Shown: piece after piece, positions 43,846-51,918 of the stretch | How positions within the stretch are numbered: position 1 is the first letter of the stretch | Layout: every line of letters begins with the position of its first letter | NCBI GenBank assembly: GCA_002435955.1 | Contig: DIWZ01000033.1 | Coordinates: 26,055 to 90,054, forward strand | From: Pelobacter sp. UBA6093 | GTDB taxonomy: Bacteria > Desulfobacterota > Desulfuromonadia > Desulfuromonadales > Syntrophotaleaceae | Length of the DNA stretch: 64,000 bases | Reading direction: 5' to 3' | Program-made: the position numbers and the translations under genes | The notes under the pieces: generated by a model | Database searches by the model: none | Told to the model about the DNA's origin: nothing | Seen by the model: only the letters and a program-made list of their open reading frames with translations

Positions 43846-44925
43846 TTGTCGCTCACAACTTTTGAATTTCCCCTTGGCATCAGCCCCTGGGCCAGCGAAA
43901 GGCGCCGGCTGCGTCGGCTGGGGGAGGGATATGCCTTCAGCCTGCTGGAAAACTCCAGCGACTCTTACCGCTTTACCGTTATGGCGGGTGTCGGAAAAAT
44001 CGAAAAGCTGTTTCACGCCTTTGCCGCGGTCATGCCCGACGAGTGTTTTTTCATTCTGGAATATTATGCCGATGAAGAAGCGCAACCGACCGAGGAGAGC
44101 GCCGAGCCCCTGCTCTTTTATTCCCCCTACATGCCCAAAGAAGAGATCCTCGAGGCGATCCAGCCTTATTTTGCGCGTCTGGTGCATGACGGTTTTGTCG
44201 GATTCGGTCTGGCCAACAACCAGGTGGGCATGGAGCTGTTTTACTCCGAAGAGAAGGTCTTCACCTGTTTTACCTGTAACCATATCCGGGTCATGGATAC
44301 CTTGGGGCGTTTCGGTTTAACCTACAATGTAGAGCAGTTGTTCACCTCCGACCTGGGGCATGATCATCTGTCGCTGCTCTGTTACCCTCCCAAGACCATG
44401 CCGAAAGAATTGGCGTCCTTCCAGGAACAGGATCTCGACTATCTGCATTTTTGCCTGGAGCTCACCGAGGTGCTGGAGATGTACCCGGTGGAGGATGACC
44501 TGTCTTTTTTTCTGTCGCAAAAGGAGCAGCAGTTGATTGCCCTGCGGCTGGAAGAGCATCCGGAATTTTCCGGCCTGGCCGAGGAGGAATTCGGTGATCT
44601 GCTGCTGAGCTGGAACGACTTCGTACAGGAGTGTGAAGCCGGGTTTGAAGGCAACCTGGAGGATTACCAGGATGGTCTGCGTCTGCGAGACCTGATCCAG
44701 TATGTCATCGAAGGGGTTCCTCCACTGCTGGCCCGCAAGCTTACCGAAGTGGTGGCCGACGCGGACCGGCGATTGAGCCACAATCTGGTCGACTGCCCTA
44801 AACGTCTGGATGCTCCCCAGAACCTGCCCCTGCGGGACGACCGATTCTGGTATCGCGGCATGGTCAGCAAGCAGGGTGTGGTATTGCGTCGCGATCTTAT
44901 CCGGCAGGGTTGGTTTCATCCATGA
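43846..44925 (+). CDS. Hypothetical protein, 359 aa, upstream of mqnB
   Basis: I do not recognise this family. It is a soluble acidic protein of 359 residues without signal peptide or membrane helix. Notable segments are ECFFILEYYADEE, the glycine-poor QVGMELFYSEEKVFTCFTCNHIRVMD, and a C-terminal DDRFWYRGMVSKQGVVLRR. It starts with TTG at 43846 behind GGAAGGA. It ends 28 bases before mqnB and is followed closely by mqnD, so it is probably co-transcribed with menaquinone genes. A role in that pathway is only a guess. Confidence 0.7.
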   Translation: MSLTTFEFPLGISPWASERRRLRRLGEGYAFSLLENSSDSYRFTVMAGVGKIEKLFHAFAAVMPDECFFILEYYADEEAQPTEESAEPLLFYSPYMPKEEILEAIQPYFARLVHDGFVGFGLANNQVGMELFYSEEKVFTCFTCNHIRVMDTLGRFGLTYNVEQLFTSDLGHDHLSLLCYPPKTMPKELASFQEQDLDYLHFCLELTEVLEMYPVEDDLSFFLSQKEQQLIALRLEEHPEFSGLAEEEFGDLLLSWNDFVQECEAGFEGNLEDYQDGLRLRDLIQYVIEGVPPLLARKLTEVVADADRRLSHNLVDCPKRLDAPQNLPLRDDRFWYRGMVSKQGVVLRRDLIRQGWFHP

Positions 44926-44953
44926 TGCAACTCGTGCCAGGGTGGAGGCGAGC

Positions 44954-45700
44954 ATGGTCGCCATCGTAGCTGCGGTGCCGGATGAGACCTGGATGTTGCG
45001 TCGCCGGTTGTTTCCCTGCGAGGTAAAGCGTTGCGGGCACCGGGAGCTTTATTGCGGCCACCTGTTCGGCCGCAAGGTGGGGGTGCTGCACACCGGCATC
45101 GGCAAGATCAATGCCGCATCGGCGGTGACCGCTTTGCTTGAGCATTATAAACCCGAGACCCTGATTATAACCGGCTGTTGCGGCGCCTATCCCGACCAGG
45201 GCCTGAACCGCGGTGACCTGATCCTGGCCAGCCAGGAGATTTGTGCGGATGAGGGGGTGCTGACCCCTGAAGGTTTCAGGGCTTTCGCTACATTGGGCTT
45301 TTCCCTGTTGCGCAGCAAAGGCAACGGGCTGGAAAGTCACTTTGAGGCCGATGCGAAACTGCTGGAAAACGCCCGCCCCTACCTTGAAAGGTTCGCCCGG
45401 GAAGAAGGTCTTAATCTCGGGATCGGGGCGCTGGTGACGGTTTCCACCTGTTCCGGTACCTTGCAGTCCGGTCTGGAGATGCAGGCACGTACCGGCGGTC
45501 TCGGCGAGAATATGGAAGGCGCTGCGGTGGCACAGATTTGCCGGCAGTACCAGGTGCCGTTTCTGGAACTTCGGGGTGTGTCCAATATGGTAGAGGAGCG
45601 TGACCTGGCCCGCTGGGACCTGCAAGGAGCGGCTGAAACGGCCCAGCAGGCCCTGGTGGCTTTGCTGCGCGGCTGGTTTTCGCCGATGCTGCTGGCCTGA
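44954..45700 (+). CDS. mqnB: Futalosine hydrolase
   Basis: A 248-aa nucleosidase of the phosphorylase/hydrolase family. It cleaves futalosine to release the dehypoxanthine form in the alternative menaquinone pathway. Family segments are HTGIGKINAASAVTALL, ITGCCGAYPDQGLNRGDL and the purine-binding NMEGAAVAQICRQ. The ATG at 44954 follows GGAGGCGAGC; an in-frame ORF extends back into the preceding gene but has no ribosome site. Its stop overlaps the mqnD start. Confidence 0.88.
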   Translation: MVAIVAAVPDETWMLRRRLFPCEVKRCGHRELYCGHLFGRKVGVLHTGIGKINAASAVTALLEHYKPETLIITGCCGAYPDQGLNRGDLILASQEICADEGVLTPEGFRAFATLGFSLLRSKGNGLESHFEADAKLLENARPYLERFAREEGLNLGIGALVTVSTCSGTLQSGLEMQARTGGLGENMEGAAVAQICRQYQVPFLELRGVSNMVEERDLARWDLQGAAETAQQALVALLRGWFSPMLLA

Positions 45701-46530
45701 TGCGCAGTCTCTCCCTGGGGATTTCTCCTTGTCCCAACGACACGGCCATTTTTTATGGTCTGCTGAACGGTCATGTGCCGCTGCCCGAATTGGCTCTGCG
45801 TCTGCGCATCGAAGATGTAGCCACCCTCAATCGGCTGGCGGCCGCCCGCGCCCTCGATATCACCAAGATTTCTTTTCATGCCTATGGTCATCTGCGCGAT
45901 GATTATGTTTTGCTGCGCAGCGGTGCCGCTCTCGGCCGCGGTTGTGGTCCCTTGGTGGTGGCCCGTGAGCCGTTTGCCTCCGAATGTCTTGCGGGGCTGC
46001 GCATCGCCGTGCCAGGACGCCTGACCACGGCAAGTCTTTTACTGCAGCTGTATGGGGTGGCCCCGGCATGTCTGGTGGAGATGCCCTTCCATGCCATCGA
46101 GGCGGCGGTTGCCGCCGGACGGGTCGATGCCGGTGTCCTTATCCATGAAGCGCGCTTCACCTGCGAAACTCGGGGTCTGGTCAAGCTGGTCGATCTCGGT
46201 ATCTGGTGGGAAGCGCAGACCGGTATGCCTTTGCCGTTGGGCGGCATCGTCGCGCAGCGGCGTCTCGGGCGCCCGACCCTGGATTTTATCGAGCAGGCCA
46301 TAGTACGCAGCATCGATGTGTTGCACGGCGCCCCCGCTGCGGCGCGGGACTTTATCCGCCGTCACGCCCAGGAAACCGGCGATGCGGTCCTTGATGGACA
46401 TATAAAGCTGTATGTCAATGAATTTACGCGGGATTTGGGGGAAGAAGGCGCTGCGGCGGTTTCTGAACTGTTTGCCCGGGCCGAGGCCCAGGGATTGTTG
46501 CCCCCCTGCCCTGCCGGATTGTTCAGCTGA
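45700..46530 (+). CDS. mqnD: 1,4-dihydroxy-6-naphthoate synthase
   Basis: A 276-aa periplasmic-binding-protein-fold enzyme of the futalosine menaquinone route, converting cyclic dehypoxanthine futalosine to 1,4-dihydroxy-6-naphthoate. The N-terminal LGISPCPNDTAIFYGLL is the MqnA/MqnD signature, and ITKISFHAYGHL and GVLIHEARFT follow the MqnD pattern. It overlaps mqnB by one base. Together with MqnB it indicates menaquinone synthesis without the classical men genes. Confidence 0.92.
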   Translation: MRSLSLGISPCPNDTAIFYGLLNGHVPLPELALRLRIEDVATLNRLAAARALDITKISFHAYGHLRDDYVLLRSGAALGRGCGPLVVAREPFASECLAGLRIAVPGRLTTASLLLQLYGVAPACLVEMPFHAIEAAVAAGRVDAGVLIHEARFTCETRGLVKLVDLGIWWEAQTGMPLPLGGIVAQRRLGRPTLDFIEQAIVRSIDVLHGAPAAARDFIRRHAQETGDAVLDGHIKLYVNEFTRDLGEEGAAAVSELFARAEAQGLLPPCPAGLFS

Positions 46531-46620
46531 TGGTGGATGGCGTCGCTAAAAGTCCATCTCAAGTTGCCCCAATTCTTCGAAAGCCTGTGCATCGCTGGCG
46601 TGTAGTGGACAACCAAATTT

Positions 46621-46736
46621 ATTTTTTACCACGAAGGACACGAAGAGCACGAAGAAATACTTACAAAACACACCCTTATAGTTTTCTCTTACCTTAGTTT
46701 TCTCCTTCGTGATCTTCGTGATCTTCGTGGTTCAAG
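46621..46736. repeat. CACGAAG inverted-repeat element, copy 2
   Basis: The left end TTTTTTACCACGAAGGACA (then CGAAGAGCACGAAG) and the right end CTTCGTGATCTTCGTG (then ATCTTCGTGGTTC) are inverted repeats with three CACGAAG units each. The 116-base copy shares only its ends with the 182-base copy at 39121-39302. Confidence 0.78.
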
Positions 46737-46837
46737 CTTTTAGATTCCGGTTTTATTGCCTCAGAGGCCTAAAAGTTAAAAGGGCAAGTCAAATCACTGG
46801 ATCCAAGTGCATAACCAGAATAGTTTTACTCTGTTTA

Positions 46838-46875
46838 CAAAAAAAGCGGCCCCGCAAGGAGCCGCTTTTTTTTTT
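46838..46875 (-). terminator. Rho-independent terminator of serA
   Basis: The stem AAAAAGCGGC/GCCGCTTTTT, with extended CC/GG pairing, is flanked by A and T runs on both sides. On the minus strand it ends serA 20 bases past its stop. Confidence 0.88.
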
Positions 46876-46895
46876 CACTTGTACCGATCGGGCGA

Positions 46896-48503
46896 TCAGT
46901 CGCCGCAGATGCTGTTTTCCATGTGGATGCTGCGAATGAACGCTGCGTCGACACTGGCGGAAAGCCGCTCCAGAACTTCGGTGGAGACCGGTGTATCCAC
47001 GGACAGCACCACCATGGCTTCGCCGGCTTTGGCCCGGCGTCCAAGGTTCATGGACCCGATATTGATACCGGCTTCGCCGAGGATGGTGCCGATTTTCCCG
47101 ATCAGGCCCGGTTTATCCGCATAGCAGATAACCAGCATGTGCTGCTCAGGCTGAAAGTCGGTGTTGAAATCCCGCATCTTGACGATTTTGGGCAGGCCCT
47201 CGAAAATAGTGCCGGCCACGGTGCGCTTGCCTGCGGGGGTGGTCAAAGAGATGGTGATCAGATTGGAGAAGGATTCGGCTTCGGTGGAGCATACCGTTTC
47301 CACGGTGATCCCCATCTGCTCCGCGATAAGTTGCGAATTGACCATGTTGACATCCTGCTCGGTGGAGCGGTTGAGCAGGGCCGCCAGCCCGCAGACGGTC
47401 AGCGGCGAGCAGTCATAACGGGCCAGTTTGCCGTTGTAGGTAAAGGTCACTTTGCTCGGATTGGCCGGAGCCAGCTGCACGATGAACTCGCCCATTTGCT
47501 GAATCAATGACAGGAAGGGCTGCATGACCTGCATCAAATCTGCATCGAACTTCGGGATGTTGACGGCGCTTTCCAAAGGCTGGCCGTCCAGGTAGCGGAC
47601 AATCTCCTTGCCGACATCGACCGCCACGTTTTTTTGCGCCTCGAAGGTGTTGGCTCCCAGGTGGGGGGTGACCACCATGCACGGATGGTCGATCAATTGC
47701 TTGACCAGTTCCGAGGTGGGCGGTTCCTCACTGAATACGTCGAAAGCCGCACCCCGCACCTTACCGCTTTGCAGGGCCGCGAGCATGGCGGCTTCGTTGA
47801 CGATTTCGCCGCGGGCGCAATTGACGATGATGACGCCGTCCTTCATGGCCTCGAAATGCCGGGCGTTGAGCATGTCGATGGTTTCCTGATTGCGGGGGCA
47901 ATGCAGGGTCAGGATATCCGCATAGCGCACGAGGTCCTCCAGGCTCACCAGCTTGACACCGAGGTCGTCTCCCCGCTTGGGCGAAATATAGGGATCGTAG
48001 GCAATAACGTTCATTTCAAAGGCCTTGGCGCGCAACGCCACGCGACCGCCGACCTTCCCCAGGCCGATAATGCCGAGGGTCTTGTCCTTGAGTTCGCAGC
48101 CGGTAAAAGGTGCGCGCTTCCACTCTCCCACCTTAAGGGAGGCGTTGGCGACCGGCACATTGCGGCACAAAGACAGCATGAGCGCCATGGTATGCTCGGC
48201 GGCGGAATTGACATTGCCGTAGGGTGCATTGACCACAATGATGCCGCGACTGCTGGCCGCATCGACATCGACATTGTCGATGCCGACCCCGGCCCGGGCT
48301 ACGATTTTCAGGCTGCGGGCGTGATCGAGCAATGCTGCGTCCACGGTGGTGCCGCTACGGGTGATGATGGCATCGAAGCGGCCGACAATGCGATGCAGTT
48401 CTTCAGGAGTAAGTCCCAGGCGCACCTCGAGCTCAATGCGCGGATCGTCGAGCAGCGGTTGCAGACCTTCCTGGGAAATTTCGTCGGTAATAAGGACCTT
48501 CAT
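46896..48503 (-). CDS. serA: D-3-phosphoglycerate dehydrogenase
   Basis: A 535-aa enzyme catalysing the first step of serine synthesis. The substrate domain opens MKVLITDEISQEGLQPLL. The NAD fold contains LGIIGLGKVGGRVALRAKAF. Catalytic residues are expected in NCARGEIVNE (Arg) and VVTPHLGANTFEAQ (His). Residues 320-450 form the intervening ASB domain, and the C-terminal ACT domain (HMLVICYADKPGLIGKIG) allows serine feedback. This is the long, mycobacterial-like form. AAGGAATCTCC precedes the ATG. Confidence 0.96.
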   Translation of the reverse strand: MKVLITDEISQEGLQPLLDDPRIELEVRLGLTPEELHRIVGRFDAIITRSGTTVDAALLDHARSLKIVARAGVGIDNVDVDAASSRGIIVVNAPYGNVNSAAEHTMALMLSLCRNVPVANASLKVGEWKRAPFTGCELKDKTLGIIGLGKVGGRVALRAKAFEMNVIAYDPYISPKRGDDLGVKLVSLEDLVRYADILTLHCPRNQETIDMLNARHFEAMKDGVIIVNCARGEIVNEAAMLAALQSGKVRGAAFDVFSEEPPTSELVKQLIDHPCMVVTPHLGANTFEAQKNVAVDVGKEIVRYLDGQPLESAVNIPKFDADLMQVMQPFLSLIQQMGEFIVQLAPANPSKVTFTYNGKLARYDCSPLTVCGLAALLNRSTEQDVNMVNSQLIAEQMGITVETVCSTEAESFSNLITISLTTPAGKRTVAGTIFEGLPKIVKMRDFNTDFQPEQHMLVICYADKPGLIGKIGTILGEAGINIGSMNLGRRAKAGEAMVVLSVDTPVSTEVLERLSASVDAAFIRSIHMENSICGD

Positions 48504-48602
48504 GGAGATTCCTTGCGGTTACGGGATGCAAAACGGGCGGTTCGTCATGGCAGATGCCCCATGGCGATCCTTGCTCCGTATGCACGCCCTGGATTTTTAC
48601 AT

Positions 48603-48611
48603 TGTGGATAA
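48603..48611 (-). promoter_or_regulatory. Isolated perfect DnaA box
   Basis: TGTGGATAA, the complement of TTATCCACA, lies 100 bases upstream of serA in the 273-base gap. It is far from the origin and may be chance or a DnaA-responsive site. Confidence 0.3.
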
Positions 48612-48715
48612 AGCGACAATCCGCATCCGGAAGATCGATTCCGCGGGTTTTCCCACAGACTGGAAGGGATTTTTAAAAAGGGTTATCGATGATTCCGAAA
48701 AATAGGCAACTATAC

Positions 48716-48755
48716 AAAAAAACGGCCGGCCTTTCAATAAGTAAGAAGGCCGGCC
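48716..48755 (-). terminator. Rho-independent terminator of Cys-rich small protein gene
   Basis: On the minus strand the perfect stem GGCCGGCCTT/AAGGCCGGCC is followed by a T-run, 22 bases past the stop of the 86-aa gene. It likely also ends the aroF transcript. Confidence 0.88.
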
Positions 48756-48776
48756 ACAGGTAACTGACCCGTGCGG

Positions 48777-49037
48777 TTACCTGACGATCTTGAGGTGGGC
48801 GGGGCCTGGAGACGGTGCGGGTGGATCGGGTGGCGGCTCCTCTGCGGGAGCATCACCGACCACAGGCAGGGTGCCGTCCTGCAGCATCCTGTCGACGGAT
48901 GCGGCTATGGCCAGGCATTGTTTCATGCATACCCGCCGCACCGGGCAGGTGCTGCAATCGGCTTCTCCACCGGCGATGCGCAGCGCGTGGATGACCAGGG
49001 CAACGCTTTCAGGCTGAGTCAGGGGAATCATGAACAT
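48777..49037 (-). CDS. Small Cys-rich protein, 86 aa
   Basis: I do not recognise this protein. It has a cysteine cluster CSTCPVRRVCMKQC (C-X2-C-X5-C-X3-C) near residues 28-41 that could bind zinc or an iron-sulfur cluster. The tail is Pro-rich (EEPPPDPPAPSPGPAHLKIVR) and probably disordered. GGGAGATACGCC precedes the ATG at 49037. It is 24 bases downstream of the DAHP synthase gene and shares its terminator, so it is probably the second gene of that attenuated operon. Confidence 0.65.
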   Translation of the reverse strand: MFMIPLTQPESVALVIHALRIAGGEADCSTCPVRRVCMKQCLAIAASVDRMLQDGTLPVVGDAPAEEPPPDPPAPSPGPAHLKIVR

Positions 49038-49061
49038 GGCGTATCTCCCGGGGACCGGATC

Positions 49062-50081
49062 TTACAGATCGCGGTCGGCTGCCGCGGCGAAGCGGCGCAG
49101 TTTTTCCATGACGGCGGCAAATCCTGCAGGTGTCAAAGACTGGGGGCCGTCGCAGGAGGCCGTTTCCGGATCGTTGTGAACCTCCACCAGCAGCCCATCG
49201 CAGCCGGCGGCGACCGCGGCATAACACATGGACGGCACCAGATTGGCATGACCGGTGGCATGGGATGGATCGATCACCACCGGCAGATGGGTCTGCTCTT
49301 TCAGCACCGGTACAGCCGACAGATCGAGGGTGTTGCGAGTGGCTGTCTCGAAGGTGCGGATGCCGCGCTCGCACAACACCACCCGTTGGTTGCCTTCCGA
49401 GAGGATGTATTCGGCACTCATCAGAAATTCCTGGATGGTGGTTGCCATGCCGCGTTTGAGCAGTACCGGCTTGTCCTGCTGACCGAGGAGGCGCAGCAGC
49501 GGGAAGTTCTGCACATTACGGGCGCCGACCTGCAGAATATCGGCATACCGCGCCACCAGATCGACGTCGCGGGGGTTGACCACTTCGGTGATGATAGGCA
49601 GGCCGGTGGCCTCGCGTGCGGCCGCCAGCAGTTTGAGCCCTTCCTCTTCAAGTCCCTGGAAAGCGTAGGGGCTGGTGCGGGGCTTGAAGGCGCCGCCGCG
49701 CAGAACTTTGGCGCCGGCGGCCTTGACAGCCCGGGCCGTTTCCAGCAACTGAGCTTCCCCTTCCACCGAACAGGGACCGGCCATGACCAGCACTTCCCGG
49801 CCACCGATGCTGACCCCCGGCGCCAAGTCGAAGACGCTCGGTTCGGGGCGGATCTCCCGGCTGGCTAGTTTGTAGGGCTTGAGAATCGGTACCACGGCCT
49901 CTACGGCGGGCATCGACTCCAGCGATTGAAGCACCGCCTTGCCGCGCTCGTCGCCAATAGCCCCGATCACGTCACGCGTTTCGCCGTGGATGACGTGAGC
50001 CTTGTAGCCGAGTTCGCGGATGCGTTTTTTGACTTCTGCCAGCGCTTCTTTGCCGGCACCCTTATTCATGACGATAATCAT
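49062..50081 (-). CDS. aroF: 3-deoxy-7-phosphoheptulonate (DAHP) synthase, type I-beta
   Basis: A 339-aa enzyme condensing phosphoenolpyruvate and erythrose 4-phosphate, the entry step to aromatic amino acids. An N-terminal ferredoxin-like domain (about residues 1-75, starting MIIVMNKGAGKEALAEV) resembles the feedback-regulatory domain of the Thermotoga-type enzyme. The barrel has VMAGPCSVEGEAQ, LRGGAFKPRTSPYAFQG, the GARNVQNF loop, LLKRGMATTIQEFL and VVIDPSHATGHANLV. GAGGAGCGAAAGCC precedes the ATG. Expression appears controlled by the Phe-codon leader and terminator just upstream (50144-50312). Confidence 0.95.
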   Translation of the reverse strand: MIIVMNKGAGKEALAEVKKRIRELGYKAHVIHGETRDVIGAIGDERGKAVLQSLESMPAVEAVVPILKPYKLASREIRPEPSVFDLAPGVSIGGREVLVMAGPCSVEGEAQLLETARAVKAAGAKVLRGGAFKPRTSPYAFQGLEEEGLKLLAAAREATGLPIITEVVNPRDVDLVARYADILQVGARNVQNFPLLRLLGQQDKPVLLKRGMATTIQEFLMSAEYILSEGNQRVVLCERGIRTFETATRNTLDLSAVPVLKEQTHLPVVIDPSHATGHANLVPSMCYAAVAAGCDGLLVEVHNDPETASCDGPQSLTPAGFAAVMEKLRRFAAAADRDL

Positions 50082-50143
50082 GGCTTTCGCTCCTCTGGAG
50101 TCTGGAGGTTGACCGGTTACCGATCATTTTTCCCTTGAACCGC

Positions 50144-50188
50144 CAAAAGAAAAACCACGGATGAGCCGGCTGGCATCAACCCGTGGTT
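50144..50188 (-). terminator. Attenuator terminator of the DAHP synthase leader
   Basis: On the minus strand the arms AACCACGG (50188-50181) and CCGTGGTT (50160-50153) form a perfect stem extended by GATG/CATC pairing, followed by TTTTCTTTT. It stands between the leader peptide and the aroF start. Its internal CCAGCCG (around 50167-50173) can instead pair with CGGCTGG at the end of the leader ORF (50227-50233), which would prevent terminator formation. Confidence 0.8.
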
Positions 50189-50219
50189 ATTTATGAAAGT
50201 GCTGTGGGGCGCTACGTCC

Positions 50220-50312
50220 TCAGACACCAGCCGCGGGTCGATGGTTCATAAAGAACCCAAAAAACCCGAACCAAAAGAAAGAGCTGATGTGGAAAGTCGT
50301 CTGCGCCTGCAT
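50220..50312 (-). CDS. Phe-rich leader peptide of DAHP synthase operon
   Basis: A 30-codon ORF behind GAGGGA. Residues 12-21 read FFWFGFFGFF, after an earlier Phe at position 7, giving eight Phe codons and one Trp codon in 21. This is the hallmark of a phenylalanine attenuation peptide comparable in concept to PheL. The hairpin TGGTTC/GAACCA within and after the Phe codons gives the 1:2 pairing, CGGCTGG/CCAGCCG the 2:3 antiterminator, and 50144-50188 the terminator. Ribosome stalling at low charged tRNA-Phe should therefore raise aroF transcription. It would couple the first shikimate step to phenylalanine. Confidence 0.85.
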   Translation of the reverse strand: MQAQTTFHISSFFWFGFFGFFMNHRPAAGV

Positions 50313-50409
50313 GGTGATCCCTCAAAGTGTTGTCGATGCTCTTACCACTAGCAGATCGCCACCGTAAACGCAAGTGAAAACAAACCGTTGCTGATTGCTA
50401 CCGATCCAG

Positions 50410-51840
50410 TCAGTCATCATCCTCGGCTGAGTCGACAAAACGCCGCAGCCAGCGATGCACATCGTTGCGGCGGATTTCGGTGCGCAGATGCATCATGCGC
50501 TGCCGGCGCTCCTCCGGGTCCATGCAGAAAGCCCGATAGATGGTGTCGGCGGTGCCGTCGGTATCGTAAGGGTTGACCAGCAAGGCATGCTTGCCGAGCT
50601 GCTCGGCGGCGCCGGCAAACTCACTCAGAATCAGCACGCCGTTGTTTTCCACCGAACTGGCGCAGTACTCTTTGGCCACCAGGTTCATGCCATCCCGCAA
50701 GGGGGTGATCAGGGCGATTTCCGAGGTGCGGTAGCGCGCCAGCAGCTGCTCCCTTTCCAGACAGCGAAACACGTAGTGAATCGGTATCCATTCCGGTTGG
50801 CCAAAACGCGCGTTGATGCGGCCCACCAACTGATCCAGCTGTTCTTTGAGATTGGCGTAATCGGGCACCAGTGTGCGACTGGGGACGACGACCTGCATCA
50901 GGGAGATGCGCTTGATCAGTTCAGGGTATTTTTCCAGCGCCCTTTCAAAGGCCAGAAACCGCTCCGGAATGCCCTTGGTATAATCGAGCCGGTCGATGCC
51001 CAGCACCAATTGGCGACCGCGCAGATTTTCGTGCAAATACCAGGCCGCATCCTCAACCTCATGAGAGCGCGCGCCTTCATCAAACTCATTGAAATCGATG
51101 CTGATGGGGTAATGCCCGACCTTGATGGTACGCTCGCCGAGTTGCAGCAGGGTATGGTGGCGCTGGCGGCTTGCTATGGCAAGCTCCGGCACCAGCATGG
51201 TGGCGGTTTGTACGAAATTGCGACGATCCCGCAAGGTCTGGAAGCCGATCTGGTCGTAGGCCAGCAGCCCCCTGATCAGCTCGGTTCTCCAAGGCAGGCG
51301 CCTATACAGGTCCGGTGAAGGAAACGGTATGTGCAGGAAAAAAGCCAGGCGATCCTGCAGGCCCAGTTCCCGCAGATGCGCTCCGACCAGCATCAACTGG
51401 TAATCGTGCACCCAGATAAAATCGTCGGCAAACACCTGTTCGGCGACCACGCCGGCAAATTTCCGGTTGACGGTTTCATAAGTCTGCCACTGGGGCAAGT
51501 CAAAATGGCAGAAACCCAGCAAGTCATGAAACAGTGGCCAGATGGCGGAATTGGAAAAACCGCGATAATAGAGTTCCACCTCGTCTTCACTGAGAGGTAC
51601 CGGAACCATTTTGTAACCCTGCTGGGCTTCAAAATCACGCAGCAGGCTGGCAAGGGGGGCTTCATCGCCGCAACCGGGCCAGCCGACCCAGATCCCGTGG
51701 TTTTCACGCATGACCGGGGCCAGGGCTGTGACCAGGCCACCCGTTCCGGGTCTCATGGACCATTCATCTCGGGTCTGGCCAATGACAGTCGGCAACCGGT
51801 TGGAAATGATCAGCAGACGTTTGGCTTGGTTTTGCAGCAT
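50410..51840 (-). CDS. otsA: Trehalose-6-phosphate synthase family glycosyltransferase (GT20)
   Basis: A 476-aa GT20 enzyme. Motifs include LIISNRLPTVIG with MRPGTGGLVTAL, FIWVHDYQLMLVG, FFLHIPFPSPDLYRRL, YDQIGFQTLRDRRNF, GIDRLDYTKGIPERFLAFE and TPLRDGMNLVAKEYCA. These fit OtsA, which makes trehalose 6-phosphate from UDP-glucose and glucose 6-phosphate; a glucosylglycerol-phosphate synthase role cannot be excluded. The ATG at 51840 follows AAGGAAGGTTGCATC and is preferred to upstream in-frame Met codons. No OtsB phosphatase is seen nearby. It lies downstream of the TreT-like gene. Confidence 0.88.
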   Translation of the reverse strand: MLQNQAKRLLIISNRLPTVIGQTRDEWSMRPGTGGLVTALAPVMRENHGIWVGWPGCGDEAPLASLLRDFEAQQGYKMVPVPLSEDEVELYYRGFSNSAIWPLFHDLLGFCHFDLPQWQTYETVNRKFAGVVAEQVFADDFIWVHDYQLMLVGAHLRELGLQDRLAFFLHIPFPSPDLYRRLPWRTELIRGLLAYDQIGFQTLRDRRNFVQTATMLVPELAIASRQRHHTLLQLGERTIKVGHYPISIDFNEFDEGARSHEVEDAAWYLHENLRGRQLVLGIDRLDYTKGIPERFLAFERALEKYPELIKRISLMQVVVPSRTLVPDYANLKEQLDQLVGRINARFGQPEWIPIHYVFRCLEREQLLARYRTSEIALITPLRDGMNLVAKEYCASSVENNGVLILSEFAGAAEQLGKHALLVNPYDTDGTADTIYRAFCMDPEERRQRMMHLRTEIRRNDVHRWLRRFVDSAEDDD

Positions 51841-51918
51841 GATGCAACCTTCCTTCTTCAGCATGGAGCGCATTTGTTTGCCAGGAGTCTGTCGACACAC
51901 TCCTGAGAGCCTGGCTGT

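Larger units (their letters stand above)
46531..46895. other. mqnD-serA intergenic region
   Basis: A 365-base convergent gap. A partial family B end, GATGGCGTCGCTAAAAGTCC, lies at 46536-46555. The CACGAAG element occupies 46621-46736 and the serA terminator 46838-46875. No gene seen. Confidence 0.65.
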
